A stretch of DNA of 64,000 nucleotides from Bacillota bacterium (GCA_023457355.1 JAEWLW010000054.1:1-64000); one strand, 5' to 3'. Positions 34,092 to 43,093 are shown, counted from the first letter of the stretch. The notes: a model not told the origin generated them from the letters alone. Program-made: numbers and translations.

Positions 34092-35564
34092 TTATCCTTT
34101 TTTCAGCAGAGGGTTCTTGTTTCCTTCGCTGACGAATTTGGGATCGATCTTGACATTGCGGGTGATGATGGACACAACCACAACGCAAATGCTGGAGATG
34201 ACCAGCGCAACCAGCGTCGCATTGGGAATGGAGCTGATCTGAGAGAGAACAGCGCCGACGACGATGCCGACACGGGCGCCCCATGGTGTGATCTTGCTGT
34301 TTTTCTTACCCATTTCGGGGCGTTCGCCGCTGCGCTCTTTCCAGATGAGGCCGATAACCAGAACAGGAACCAGTCCGGAACCCGCCATGGAGTACGCCCG
34401 GCTGAACAGCGAGATGATGGAGTTGGCGTAAATGGCGCCGCCGCAGGCGAAGATACCAACCACCACCGTTGCAACCTTGGCGTATTTCACCAGCTGCTGA
34501 TCCGTTTTTTCCGGATAGAATGGATGGATCAGGTCGTTAACGATCAAAACTGCGGCAGAGTTTAAGTTGGAATCCGCAGAGGACATCGCCGCGCAGAGAA
34601 TCAACATAAAAATGCCAACTGCAATTGCGGGCGGGCAGACATTCATCATGAACCAGGGCATTGCGCTGTTGGCGTCCAGCCCCTGATTCATCGTCATGAT
34701 GATCAGGCCGACAATTGCGGTGCCCATCGTCATGGCAATGGAGATGAGGCCGCTGTAGAGCAAACCATTTCGGGAAGACTTGCCGTCCTTTGTGGAAAAG
34801 CATCTCTGCCAGTAAATCTGTGCAACAAGAACGCCCAGAACACCAGTCACAAATTTGTTAAGCAGCTCCAACCCCGTAAAGCCGTGGAAAGTCAACATCT
34901 CGGCCTTACCAACGGCGGCTAGCCTCTCGCTCAGGAGGGCAAAACTGAAATCGACCTGCTTGAACGCGAAGATGTAAAAAGCCGCGCCAAAAATAATGCA
35001 GACAACGCCCTGGAACAAATCGGTCCACACAACGGAATATATGCCGCCGGTCACGGTGTAAATGATGAAAATAGCGGAAAAAATGGCGATGATCAGCGTT
35101 GCGTTCGCGCCTGTAAATGTTTCGAACACCGAACCCAGTGCTTTGCCCTGGCCGCCGACCCACGCCAACATGATGCTGGCCGAGAGTATGCCGATTAAGG
35201 CACGCGTGATCTTGTCGCGGGTGATCAGGTCGTCGATCATTTCGGGCATGGAGTTATACGTAAAGTTGCCGGCCATTCCGGCAAAAACCAGGGCAAACAG
35301 AATTTTGGAGCCCTGTTCGCCGGCAATAAAAACCAGCTGGGAAACGCCGATCATGTAGCCGCTGCCGGCATGCCCAATGAAGTTACCGGCGCCCATGATC
35401 GTGGCAAATTGCGTGAAGAAAATCAGGAACATCGGGAATGTTCCACCGCCGATGGAGTACGCGGAGAAGCTGGCGCTTGCGTTATCCTTCACTTTATAGG
35501 AAATATAGAAGAAGATGATGGCCACGGCGGCCGTAATAATCCAAAAAATAATACCTAAATCCAT
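34092..35564 (-). CDS. Sodium:solute symporter (SSF family)
   Basis: A 490-residue membrane protein with about 13 hydrophobic helices, of the SSF family (PutP, PanF, SglT). ATG 35564 follows GGGAGG; the ORF runs 40 codons further without support. The family region GAGNFIGHAGSGYMIG and the C-terminal SRAYSMAGSGLVPVLVIGLIWKERS are clear. Its place between the DadA-like and Fe-S genes suggests uptake of the amino or imino acid they oxidise. The specific substrate cannot be read from sequence. Confidence 0.87.
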   Translation of the reverse strand: MDLGIIFWIITAAVAIIFFYISYKVKDNASASFSAYSIGGGTFPMFLIFFTQFATIMGAGNFIGHAGSGYMIGVSQLVFIAGEQGSKILFALVFAGMAGNFTYNSMPEMIDDLITRDKITRALIGILSASIMLAWVGGQGKALGSVFETFTGANATLIIAIFSAIFIIYTVTGGIYSVVWTDLFQGVVCIIFGAAFYIFAFKQVDFSFALLSERLAAVGKAEMLTFHGFTGLELLNKFVTGVLGVLVAQIYWQRCFSTKDGKSSRNGLLYSGLISIAMTMGTAIVGLIIMTMNQGLDANSAMPWFMMNVCPPAIAVGIFMLILCAAMSSADSNLNSAAVLIVNDLIHPFYPEKTDQQLVKYAKVATVVVGIFACGGAIYANSIISLFSRAYSMAGSGLVPVLVIGLIWKERSGERPEMGKKNSKITPWGARVGIVVGAVLSQISSIPNATLVALVISSICVVVVSIITRNVKIDPKFVSEGNKNPLLKKG

Positions 35565-35714
35565 AAGTACCTCCCAAACGTTATGTTTCAGACACGGTTT
35601 AATTGATTCGTTCACATAAGCTGATTTAAAAATTGCAAAGATTTTCAAACGGTGAAAGTGACAGGCGTTGCTTTGTTCGATCAAACCTATTCTGAAAGTG
35701 TTATCAAACGTGGT

Positions 35715-36884
35715 TTAGGCGGAAAATCTGCTGAAGCTCAGTTCATTGAAACACTGCTCGCAGCTGCCGGTAACAATCAGGTCCGCCAGATTTTTACCGG
35801 TGACCGGCGCCAGTGCCACACCGTCTCCCTCATGACCGGCACATATGTAATAGCCAGGCAAATGATCCACCTGGCCGACAATCGGCAGCCCGTCTTTGGA
35901 GGCCGGGCGAAAACCCGATATTGTGCGGATCACATTCACTGATTTGAGAATCGGAAAATAGTCGCAGGCCTGCTTCATGATGTTGGTGATAGCCTGCTGG
36001 GACGTAGCCTTGTCAAAGCCGGCCGATTCCCGCGTGCTGCCAATCAGGTAATTTCCATCATGCGTCTGTGTAAACGAAAAGCCAAGCCCGATAGATTTTG
36101 CATAACTGCTCATATCCGGCGCGAGGGACGGATCAATTTTAGAAGCTACATAAGATGCTGTCCAGACATTGGTTTCGCCTATCGGCGGAATCTGTTCGGT
36201 GATCGCCAGCTGGCCCTTTCTTGGCACAATCGGAATCTCCAAGCCGGTCAGTTTGCCGATCTGGGGCGCCCACGCCCCGGCAGCATTGATGACATAATCG
36301 CATTCCACCCGAATTTCGTCGCCCGAGGAAACCAACCAGTGGCTCCCCTTTTTTTCAATAGCCGTAACCGGGGCGTGGCGGAGCGGCGTCAACCCCAGGT
36401 CCATGCTCCGGCGCAGAAGAGCATGCAACAGCCGTAGCGGGTCCACTTGAGCGTCCGCGCTGCTGTAGGTGGATGCCAGGATATCTTCGCGGACATGAGG
36501 CTGGCGCCTGCGAAGCTCCTTTTGGTCTACAATGGTGACATCCAAACCACATTCACGCTGCTTTTGCACAAATTTTTCCATGACAGCAAGCTCTTTTTCG
36601 TTTTGGATCAGAATCATGCCGCCATGGCTGGAAAATCCGATGTCCCAATCCAGTTCCCTGCCCAGGTTCCGGTAGAGCGCGAGACTTTCCAGCGCCAGCT
36701 TCAGCGTGACGCCCGGCTTTTTTGACTGGAGCAAAATCATATCGTCACAGGAGCCGGAGGCGCCATTTCCAATTTCGCGCTGCTCCAGCAGGACGACCGA
36801 TTTCCCAGCCTTGCTCAGGTAATAAGCGGTGGCGAGGCCCATCAGTCCGCCGCCTATCACACAAGCATCCTTGGTGTAAAGCAT
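35715..36884 (-). CDS. FAD-dependent amino-acid oxidoreductase, DadA/HcnC-like
   Basis: A 389-residue DAO-fold flavoprotein. FAD-binding GGGLMGLATAYYLS is at 11-24, NAAGAWAP is mid-protein, and the C-terminal SGFRPASKDGLPIVG and CAGHEGDGVALAP are typical of DadA, HcnC and the D-hydroxyproline dehydrogenase beta subunit. It would oxidise a D-, N-substituted or imino acid to the imine and pass electrons to the HcnB/HcnA/Fe-S set downstream. It begins 28 bases after aspartokinase, which is an unusual partner. Confidence 0.82.
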   Translation of the reverse strand: MLYTKDACVIGGGLMGLATAYYLSKAGKSVVLLEQREIGNGASGSCDDMILLQSKKPGVTLKLALESLALYRNLGRELDWDIGFSSHGGMILIQNEKELAVMEKFVQKQRECGLDVTIVDQKELRRRQPHVREDILASTYSSADAQVDPLRLLHALLRRSMDLGLTPLRHAPVTAIEKKGSHWLVSSGDEIRVECDYVINAAGAWAPQIGKLTGLEIPIVPRKGQLAITEQIPPIGETNVWTASYVASKIDPSLAPDMSSYAKSIGLGFSFTQTHDGNYLIGSTRESAGFDKATSQQAITNIMKQACDYFPILKSVNVIRTISGFRPASKDGLPIVGQVDHLPGYYICAGHEGDGVALAPVTGKNLADLIVTGSCEQCFNELSFSRFSA

Positions 36885-36912
36885 TTTGTTTCATCCCTTT
36901 CCTTTCAACTAT

Positions 36913-37980
36913 TCATACAACGGGTGTGGGGAGCCTGCTTTGTGCCTCTCCGCACCAGTCGGAATGAATCTGATGGATCCGTTTTGTCGCCTCTTCATCC
37001 GAAACGACCATGTGGAGCACTGCCGTGTCCCGATCGACAGCCTCGACATAAATACCGTTACCAGCATATGCCGTTTTTAGCGTCCGTATTGGAATATTGC
37101 GGAACAATGCGGTAATGACCGTTTGCGTGCCGTCTGCATCCGGAGAAACTGCGTCGTCCGCCAGCCAGAGAACACCGCTCTCCCCCCCTATTCGGCAATG
37201 CTTTAACACCGCAATTCCCAAAAGCCCATCGAACGCGGGTATGGCATCCGTGATTTGCGTCCCCGCCTGGGTGTCAAAGGTTGAAAGAACCCAAACCGGA
37301 ATATTGTGTCGCTCCCCGGCCTGCACCGCCCGGGGATGAATCACCTTTGCGCCCCACCGCGCGAGGGAAATCATATCACGGTAACTAATAGATGCTAAAT
37401 ACGCTGCGTTGGGTACAACCCGCGGGTCCGCCACGGCGATGCCGGGTACATCGGTAAATATCAGAACCTTTTCCGCACGCAGATACCCGCCGATCTCCAC
37501 CGCTGAGGTGTCGCTGCCGCCGCGCCCAAGCGTGGCCACCTCGCCTTCGGGCGTCACGCCCTGAAAGCCGGTGATTACAGGAACGGCGCCGGAATCAAGA
37601 ACCGCCTGAACCGTCTTGGGGTCCATGCCGCGGATGTCGGCATTGCCGAACATCCCGTCCGTTAAAATGCCGGCCGTCTGCCCGTTCATCGGTACCGCCG
37701 GTATGCCCGCCCGGTTAAGCTGGTCGGCCATGACGCAGGCAGAAATCGTTTCGCCGCAGCTTATCAGTAAATCCGTTGTTCGGCGGTCACCCGTGCCGTT
37801 CAACAACCCGAGCAGCGTATCGGTTGCATACGGCTGTCCTTTGCGGCCCATAGCGGATACAACGACGGCAACCGCGTATCCGGTATCCCGCAATTTACGG
37901 ATGTGTGCGATGGCGTGCGCGCGACTTTCGTCGGTTGCAACCGATGTTCCGCCGAACTTGGCCACCACCGTGCGCATCAT
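36913..37980 (-). CDS. dapG: Aspartate kinase, DapG-like
   Basis: Phosphorylates aspartate to aspartyl phosphate. KFGGTSVA (8-15), VVVSAMGRKG, SCGETISA, GRGGSDTSAVEIG and YTDVPGI-type ITDVPG variant (FTDVPGIAVADPR) are visible. At 355 residues it is shorter than the usual ~400, and the C-terminal ACT region is reduced and diverged, so feedback control may be altered. The asd-dapG order with ATGA overlap is that of the B. subtilis dipicolinate/lysine operon (asd-dapG-dapA). Here an amino-acid dehydrogenase and a symporter separate it from dapA. Confidence 0.88.
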   Translation of the reverse strand: MMRTVVAKFGGTSVATDESRAHAIAHIRKLRDTGYAVAVVVSAMGRKGQPYATDTLLGLLNGTGDRRTTDLLISCGETISACVMADQLNRAGIPAVPMNGQTAGILTDGMFGNADIRGMDPKTVQAVLDSGAVPVITGFQGVTPEGEVATLGRGGSDTSAVEIGGYLRAEKVLIFTDVPGIAVADPRVVPNAAYLASISYRDMISLARWGAKVIHPRAVQAGERHNIPVWVLSTFDTQAGTQITDAIPAFDGLLGIAVLKHCRIGGESGVLWLADDAVSPDADGTQTVITALFRNIPIRTLKTAYAGNGIYVEAVDRDTAVLHMVVSDEEATKRIHQIHSDWCGEAQSRLPTPVV

Positions 37981-38993
37981 ATAACCCCCATCGACCGCAT
38001 CGTTTCGGCAATCTGCACCGCATTGACGGCGGCACCTTTTCGGATCTGGTCACCGCAGCACCAAAAGGTCAGCCCATTGCGCGTGCTGGAGATATCCTCC
38101 CGGATTCGGCCGACGTAGACCAGATCCTGCTCGGAGGTATCCTTAGGCATCGGGTAGATATTATGTAGCGGATCGTCCACAACCTTGATGCCGGGCGCCT
38201 TTGCCAGCAGCTCTCGCGCCTGGTCGGGAGTAATCGGACGCTCGGTTTCAATGGTGATGGATTCGGAGTGGCTGCGAAAGACCGGAACACGCACACAGGT
38301 GCAGTTCACCATCAGCTCGGGGCTGCCAAGAATTTTGCGGCCCTCTTTGACCATCTTCATTTCTTCGTGGCTGTAAGCATTATCTTCAAAATAATCAATA
38401 TGCGGAATAAGATTGAATGCGATTTGATGTGCGAAAGCTTTCGGCGAAATCGGTTCTCCGCCGAGCACCTGCCGGGCCTGTAACGCCAACTCTGAAAGGC
38501 CGGCCGCCCCGGCGCCGGACACCGCCTGATAGGTGGAGGCGATAATGCGCTTAACGCCGGCATAGTCATGCAGCGGCTTTATCGGCACCATGGCAATAAT
38601 GGTGGAGCAGTTCGGATTGGCAATGATGCCGTTGTGATTTTGCAAAGCCTCGGGATTGACTTCCGGCACCACCAGCGGCACACCTTCGGCCAGACGCCAG
38701 GCGCTGGAGTTATCAATGACGATGCAGCCCGCCTCCACGGCGGCCGGAGCCAGCTTCTTGCTTACAGCGTCTGCCACTGCAAACAGTGCGATATCCACGC
38801 CTTCAAATGCGGATTCCCTGGACTCCTCAATCTTTACGGCCCGGCCGCAAAACATGATCTCTTTGCCGACATTTTCAGCCACGTCGAGAGGCTTTAAATC
38901 TTTCACCGGAAAATTTCTGCGTTCTAGCGTCTTGAGCATTTCCTGACCGACGGCGCCCATTGCTCCAACAACTGCCACACAATACTCTTTCAT
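37977..38993 (-). CDS. asd: Aspartate-semialdehyde dehydrogenase, bacterial type
   Basis: Second Asd in the window, 338 residues, of the bacterial subgroup. GAMGAVGQEMLKTLE is the NADP site. Cys129 in NPNCSTI is the nucleophile, and TYQAVSGAG and CVRVPVFRSHSE follow. It differs in type from the 359-residue Asd at 24511, so it is not a recent duplication. First gene of the nine-gene minus-strand operon, with a strong vegetative-type promoter upstream and no riboswitch. It may feed dipicolinate synthesis in sporulation, or the catabolic genes downstream. Confidence 0.93.
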   Translation of the reverse strand: MKEYCVAVVGAMGAVGQEMLKTLERRNFPVKDLKPLDVAENVGKEIMFCGRAVKIEESRESAFEGVDIALFAVADAVSKKLAPAAVEAGCIVIDNSSAWRLAEGVPLVVPEVNPEALQNHNGIIANPNCSTIIAMVPIKPLHDYAGVKRIIASTYQAVSGAGAAGLSELALQARQVLGGEPISPKAFAHQIAFNLIPHIDYFEDNAYSHEEMKMVKEGRKILGSPELMVNCTCVRVPVFRSHSESITIETERPITPDQARELLAKAPGIKVVDDPLHNIYPMPKDTSEQDLVYVGRIREDISSTRNGLTFWCCGDQIRKGAAVNAVQIAETMRSMGVI

Positions 38994-39319
38994 CGTATAT
39001 CCTCCTCAAACTATAAGAAGCCAATACAGCCATACTACTCACCACATGATGAGTCGTTAAAAAAATTATAAATTGGCTTTTACAAAAAGTCAATAGACTT
39101 TTACTTATTTTTTGAAAGAATATATGAAGATTCCTGCATTTTTAAGTACGGCCTTTTACGGTGAGACCAAATTTGAGAAGTTTGTGCCAGCTATTTTACG
39201 TAGCAAGATGCCTAAGTCAAAATATAAAAATCCATTAACATTTAACAGCACGCGCGTCAAACAAGTGGTAAAACAACTAAATTAATGCATTTATTCTAAT
39301 TAAAATGCATAAAAACCGC
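38994..39319. other. Intergenic region upstream of the second asd
   Basis: 326 bases. Holds the asd promoter (39065-39093) and a 5' leader of about 65 bases. From 39095 to 39319 the DNA is A/T-rich with no supported gene or structure. Confidence 0.6.
39065..39093 (-). promoter_or_regulatory. Promoter of the asd-dapG-dehydrogenase operon
   Basis: On the minus strand TTGACT (39093-39088) and TATAAT (39070-39065) are separated by 17 bases, a near-consensus vegetative promoter. No lysine aptamer or sporulation-sigma boxes were seen in the leader. Confidence 0.8.
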
Positions 39320-39658
39320 CTAAAAATAAGTTTTTACAGCTTTTCGTACAACGCCGCTGAACAGATAAGTCACCACCACAAAAATCAGAGAGAGGGTCAC
39401 GTTCAGTCCACCCTGTAAAATGCCATACTGCCCGTCCAGAATTGTCAGGATACCATTGAACCCGCAGTAAACCGAAAATGCAAGTTGCGGCCTGAACAAA
39501 AATCGAATCAGGCCGTCGGCATCACGGCAAGGAATACCGCTCACCGCACGTGGTAAGTAACCGCCCGAAATAATTCGCTTGTTTCGCATCTTCAGTGCCG
39601 CTGCCAATCCGTAGACGCCGACAAAAAGCTGGATAAGTCCGAATAGTATTTGAAACAT
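39320..39658 (-). CDS. Small membrane protein, unknown function
   Basis: 112 residues with hydrophobic segments at about 3-22, 55-75 and 83-103. AGGGGGC precedes the ATG. A central basic stretch (MRNKRIISGGYLPR) lies between the first two helices. It shares the small-membrane-protein character of its neighbours but no recognised family. The function is unknown. Confidence 0.6.
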   Translation of the reverse strand: MFQILFGLIQLFVGVYGLAAALKMRNKRIISGGYLPRAVSGIPCRDADGLIRFLFRPQLAFSVYCGFNGILTILDGQYGILQGGLNVTLSLIFVVVTYLFSGVVRKAVKTYF

Positions 39659-40007
39659 GGTGACGCCCCCTTTTTCATATTAGTTTCCAGTATAAGGTTA
39701 TCCTTTGGCAGATTCAACCTCGTTGTTCAATTTCAGTTAAATTTCAAAATAAGTGAACAAATTATGTCTCATTGGAGTCTGATTATTGGCTGTTTGCACA
39801 AGAAAAAAGGGGCCTGCCGCACCCAACGAGGAAGCATTAAGGCGCTTTGAGGCAGAGCTTTAAATCCTGTAAGACTGTGGTTCTGCAATACAACAGCAAA
39901 GCACAAATCAAAGAATCTGTGCATTCCAATCTGCGCAGAAAGCATCAGGCATTCCCTTTCAAAGTATATTAGAATATTTACGTTTAAAATATACTTTAAT
40001 ATTTAGT
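39659..40007. other. Intergenic region with a 10-bp inverted repeat
   Basis: 349 bases without a supported gene. AAAGTATATT (39961-39970) and AATATACTTT (39988-39997) form an exact inverted repeat just before the BclA-like remnant. Nothing else was recognised. Confidence 0.5.
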
Positions 40008-40349
40008 GTGGCCGGACCGTTATCAGATACTGTCACAGTTAGTCTGTCTGGCAATGAATTAGTGGTGGGAGAAAGCGGAATTTATCAAATAACGATATCG
40101 ATTAATGCGGTAGCTACAACTGATCCGGACCCGGACCAACCATATCTAAATGCTATTATTACCGTCAATGGTGGGCCTATTTTTGGTGATACCACTACTT
40201 TTTTTAAGATAGCGAACAGAAGCAGCTCGTCGTTTGTCGCTCAGGCATCCTTAACAGCAGGAGATGAAGTAGGCGTAAGTATCAGTACGGATTTTCCTGT
40301 TTTAGGTTATATGAATCGCTCTTTAACTGTTGTTCAATTAAGTGATTAA
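40008..40349 (+). pseudogene. BclA/C1q-like C-terminal domain remnant
   Basis: 113 residues resembling only the C-terminal TNF/C1q-like domain of exosporium and collagen-like proteins such as BclA: VSLSGNELVVGESGIYQITISINA, then NGGPIFGD, FVAQASLTAGDEVGVSIS and MNRSLTVVQL. There is no collagen-like Gly-X-Y region, no signal peptide and no ribosome binding site before GTG 40008. It is most likely the surviving 3' end of a larger gene. A small stand-alone trimeric domain protein is possible but less likely. Confidence 0.5.
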
Positions 40350-40375
40350 ATCCTTTTAAATATTAAGCAAAATGA

Positions 40376-40422
40376 AAAAGCGTAGGTTCTGGACGATGTT
40401 CGTACCATGAACCTACGCTTTT
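40376..40422. terminator. Bidirectional terminator
   Basis: AAAAGCGTAGGTTC (40376-40389) and GAACCTACGCTTTT (40409-40422) are exact complements. The flanking A and T runs allow termination of both the plus-strand remnant and the minus-strand gene at 40474. Confidence 0.8.
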
Positions 40423-40473
40423 GACTGTCAATAAAGTAGTTTTGTAAGGAGCAACGCTGCCAGCGCCGACGGC

Positions 40474-40866
40474 TTAGTCCTTCAGCGGAACACCGTTTGC
40501 ATCACAGTTGATTGCCCCGGCCAGCAGCATAACGCCTTCCACAAACCCCCAGATTGCACCGATACCAAAGCAAAAAGACAGAGCAATCTGGGCGATGGCC
40601 TTGCCTATGTAACCCAAATAAAAATTATGGACGCCGAGACCGCCTAAAAAGATGCCCAGCAAGCCGGCCACCAGCCGCGACTTTTGTCCATAAGCCGGAA
40701 GGGGCGCTGACAGCGCCGCGCCGCAGTGCATACAGACCGTGGCATTCGGCACGGTTTCACCGCCGCAGTTCTGACAATAGTTGGGCCCGTCCCCTGCCCG
40801 TACACCGCATTTGACGCAAACCACCGCCCGGTCGTCCATGGAATTGCCACAATTTCTGCAAAACAT
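40474..40866 (-). CDS. Zinc-ribbon TM2-domain membrane protein
   Basis: 130 residues. Two tandem zinc ribbons open the protein (CRNCG...CVKCG and CQNCG...CMHCG, residues ~3-48). A TM2 domain follows, with LLGIFLGGLGVHNFYLGYIGKAIAQI. The TM2 fold has two helices linked by a short turn. The function of such proteins is not established. It starts 23 bases after the DUF2752 gene and ends at a bidirectional terminator. Confidence 0.85.
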   Translation of the reverse strand: MFCRNCGNSMDDRAVVCVKCGVRAGDGPNYCQNCGGETVPNATVCMHCGAALSAPLPAYGQKSRLVAGLLGIFLGGLGVHNFYLGYIGKAIAQIALSFCFGIGAIWGFVEGVMLLAGAINCDANGVPLKD

Positions 40867-40888
40867 AAAAATCCCCCTGATTGATACG

Positions 40889-41242
40889 CTATCCGGCCAG
40901 ACCGGTTAGCTTTATGATATAATTTATGATAAATCCTGCTCCAATCAAACCCAACACTGAAGCATTAAGGCCCTTATGATGAAACAACCGTCCGTTTTTC
41001 AGGATATACCCGGCCACCAGCGGAAGCGAAAGAACCATTGGATGATAAGAAAAAGCGGTTTTAAAGTCCAGTGCGCATAAGGCTTTTACAGCACGCGTCA
41101 TTCCGCACCCCGGACAGGGAATGTGCAGAAAACGCTGAAAAATACAGCCGAACTGGATGTGGTCCAGAAAAATATATAACGCCGCCAGCAGCGCGACTGC
41201 AAACAAAACCAAGATATTGCGCCGCCATAACAGAAGCTTCAA
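40889..41242 (-). CDS. DUF2752 membrane protein
   Basis: 117 residues with three or four membrane segments and the family signature CPGCGMTRA (43-51), followed by ALDFKTAFSYHPMV. The function is unknown. DUF2752 and TM2 genes are often neighbours in clostridia, as here. Confidence 0.85.
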   Translation of the reverse strand: MKLLLWRRNILVLFAVALLAALYIFLDHIQFGCIFQRFLHIPCPGCGMTRAVKALCALDFKTAFSYHPMVLSLPLVAGYILKNGRLFHHKGLNASVLGLIGAGFIINYIIKLTGLAG

Positions 41243-41301
41243 ACGCTACCTCTCCTTCGGCTACGCCCGATAATCTGTTACCAGTATAAAGTGACGGTGC
41301 C

Positions 41302-41339
41302 AAAAAGTCAATCGGCGCATCAAAAGCCTGATACGCCGA
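41302..41339 (-). terminator. Terminator of tyrS
   Basis: On the minus strand TCGGCGTATCA (41339-41329) pairs with TGATGCGCCGA (41322-41312), with one G-T pair, followed by TTGACTTTTT. Confidence 0.65.
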
Positions 41340-41351
41340 CTGCACCCATTT

Positions 41352-42572
41352 TTAAGCCTTCAAAACAGCTTTGTGGAACACTTTTTTACCCTTTTTAATC
41401 ACAACATAGCCTTTTTCAAAAGAGGCAGCGGCAACGTTTGCGGCAAAGTCGGTCACTTTTTCATCGTCAACCATAATGCCGCCCTGTTGAATCAGGCGCC
41501 GGGCTTCACCGTTGGAGGGCGCCAGCCCGGTGATTTTCAACAGCTCTACGATATTGATTGCGCCATCGGCCAGCGTAATTTCGGTAAAAGGCATGTGCGC
41601 GCTGTCGGCACCCGAAACAAACAGCGCACGGGCGGCCTCAAGCGCCTTTTGCGCATCCTCTTCGCTGTGCACCATCTTAGTCAGCTCAAAGGCCAGAATC
41701 TCCTTGGCGCGGTTTAACTGTGCACCCTCCCAGCTTTCCATCGCTTCAATCTCCTCAACGGGCAGGAAGGTCAGGAACTTCAGGCACTTAATGACGTCGT
41801 TATCGCCAACATTGCGCCAGTACTGGAAGAAATCGTAGGGCGACATTTTTTCACGGTCGAGCCACACAGCACCCTTTTCGGTTTTGCCCATCTTTTTACC
41901 CTCGCTGTTGGTCAACAGGTTGAAGGTCATGCCGAAAACTTCTTTGCCCTCGGCGCGGCGCACAAGCTCAACGCCCCCCAAAATATTCGACCACTGGTCG
42001 TCACCGCCCAGCTGCATGGTATTGTGGTAGGCTCTGAAAAGATGCAGAAAATCGTAGCTCTGCATGATCATATAGTTAAACTCCAGGAAGGTGAGGCCTT
42101 TTTCCATGCGGGATTTATAGCACTCGGCCGCCAACATGCGGTTGACCGAGAAATGCACGCCGACCTCGCGCAGCAGCTCGATGTAGTTTAAATTCATCAG
42201 CCAGTCGCCGTTGCGCGCCACAATGCACTTTTCAGGTGAAAAGTCGACGAAACGCTCCATCTGCTTTCTGAAACATTCGGCGTTGTAGTTGATCTGCTCA
42301 ACGGTAAGCATTTTACGCATATCGGTTTTGCCCGAGGGGTCACCGACCATGGTGGTGCCGGTTCCCAGCAGGACAACCGGGCGATGCCCCGCCATTTGCA
42401 GGCGCCGGATGATCAGAAGCTGCAAAAGATGGCCGACGTGCAGGCTGTCCGCCGTGGCGTCAAATCCGATATAAAAGGTCACGCACTCGTTTTCCAGCGC
42501 TTTTTTAATCGACTCTTCACTGGTCATCTGCGCAATCAATCCACGGCGCTTGAGTTCTTCAAACACGGTCAT
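41352..42572 (-). CDS. tyrS: Tyrosyl-tRNA synthetase
   Basis: Charges tRNA-Tyr. Class I features: YIGFDATADSLHVGHLLQLL (HIGH-like HVGH), GGDDQWSNI and KMGKT (KMSKS equivalent). A C-terminal S4 RNA-binding domain covers about 340-406. It has 406 residues. AAGGAG precedes the start. It is controlled by a T-box leader that ends about 200 bases upstream, so expression rises when tRNA-Tyr is uncharged. Confidence 0.96.
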   Translation of the reverse strand: MTVFEELKRRGLIAQMTSEESIKKALENECVTFYIGFDATADSLHVGHLLQLLIIRRLQMAGHRPVVLLGTGTTMVGDPSGKTDMRKMLTVEQINYNAECFRKQMERFVDFSPEKCIVARNGDWLMNLNYIELLREVGVHFSVNRMLAAECYKSRMEKGLTFLEFNYMIMQSYDFLHLFRAYHNTMQLGGDDQWSNILGGVELVRRAEGKEVFGMTFNLLTNSEGKKMGKTEKGAVWLDREKMSPYDFFQYWRNVGDNDVIKCLKFLTFLPVEEIEAMESWEGAQLNRAKEILAFELTKMVHSEEDAQKALEAARALFVSGADSAHMPFTEITLADGAINIVELLKITGLAPSNGEARRLIQQGGIMVDDEKVTDFAANVAAASFEKGYVVIKKGKKVFHKAVLKA

Positions 42573-42779
42573 TTTTATCTTCTCCTTTTTTATAGCTTGG
42601 CTTATTCTTCAGGATATCAGGGCGTCTTTCCAAAGTTAAAGCAACGGGAATTCGCTGAGAGCGCTTTGCGCAAGGCAAAAAGCGCAGGTATGCCGAACGT
42701 CTGTCGAGCATTTTCAATGCGGCCTGCTTTTCTGTAGAATGCCCAAAAACTGGGGGTTTTAAGAAGGGCCTGACCACAT

Positions 42780-43057
42780 AAAAACGCCCTCTGCCCCGGC
42801 AACCGGAGCAGAGGGCGCAAAAAACATTTTACGCGGTACCACCTCTGTTTGCCGCCTTTAAAAAGCGGCCTTACCGAACGCAAGTACGTTCTCACGCCGT
42901 AACGGGCGCACCCGGCAGACACGACTGACAGCCTAAAAGCTGCGTTTGCATCTGCGGCTCCGGGAGGTATTCACTAAAATCTGCGGCATTCCTTTTCACC
43001 AGCCAGGAACTCTCTGCGGCGCGCAAATAAAAGCTACTTATTCCCTTCACAGCCATT
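42780..43057 (-). ncRNA. Tyrosine T-box leader
   Basis: The T-box sequence AGGTGGTACCGCG is at 42847-42831 on the minus strand. The terminator stem GCCCTCTGCTCCGG/CCGGGGCAGAGGGC followed by TTTTT lies at 42817-42780. Stem I starts near 43050 and its specifier loop contains GAATACC, giving UAC (Tyr), consistent with the downstream gene. Confidence 0.92.
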
Positions 43058-43064
43058 GAGCTTG

Positions 43065-43093
43065 ATTATAGCCTGACAGGGCACGTTTGTCAA
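43065..43093 (-). promoter_or_regulatory. Promoter of the tyrS T-box transcript
   Basis: On the minus strand TTGACA (43093-43088) and TATAAT (43070-43065) are separated by exactly 17 bases, a full consensus promoter. It begins only 21 bases after recN ends. Confidence 0.9.
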
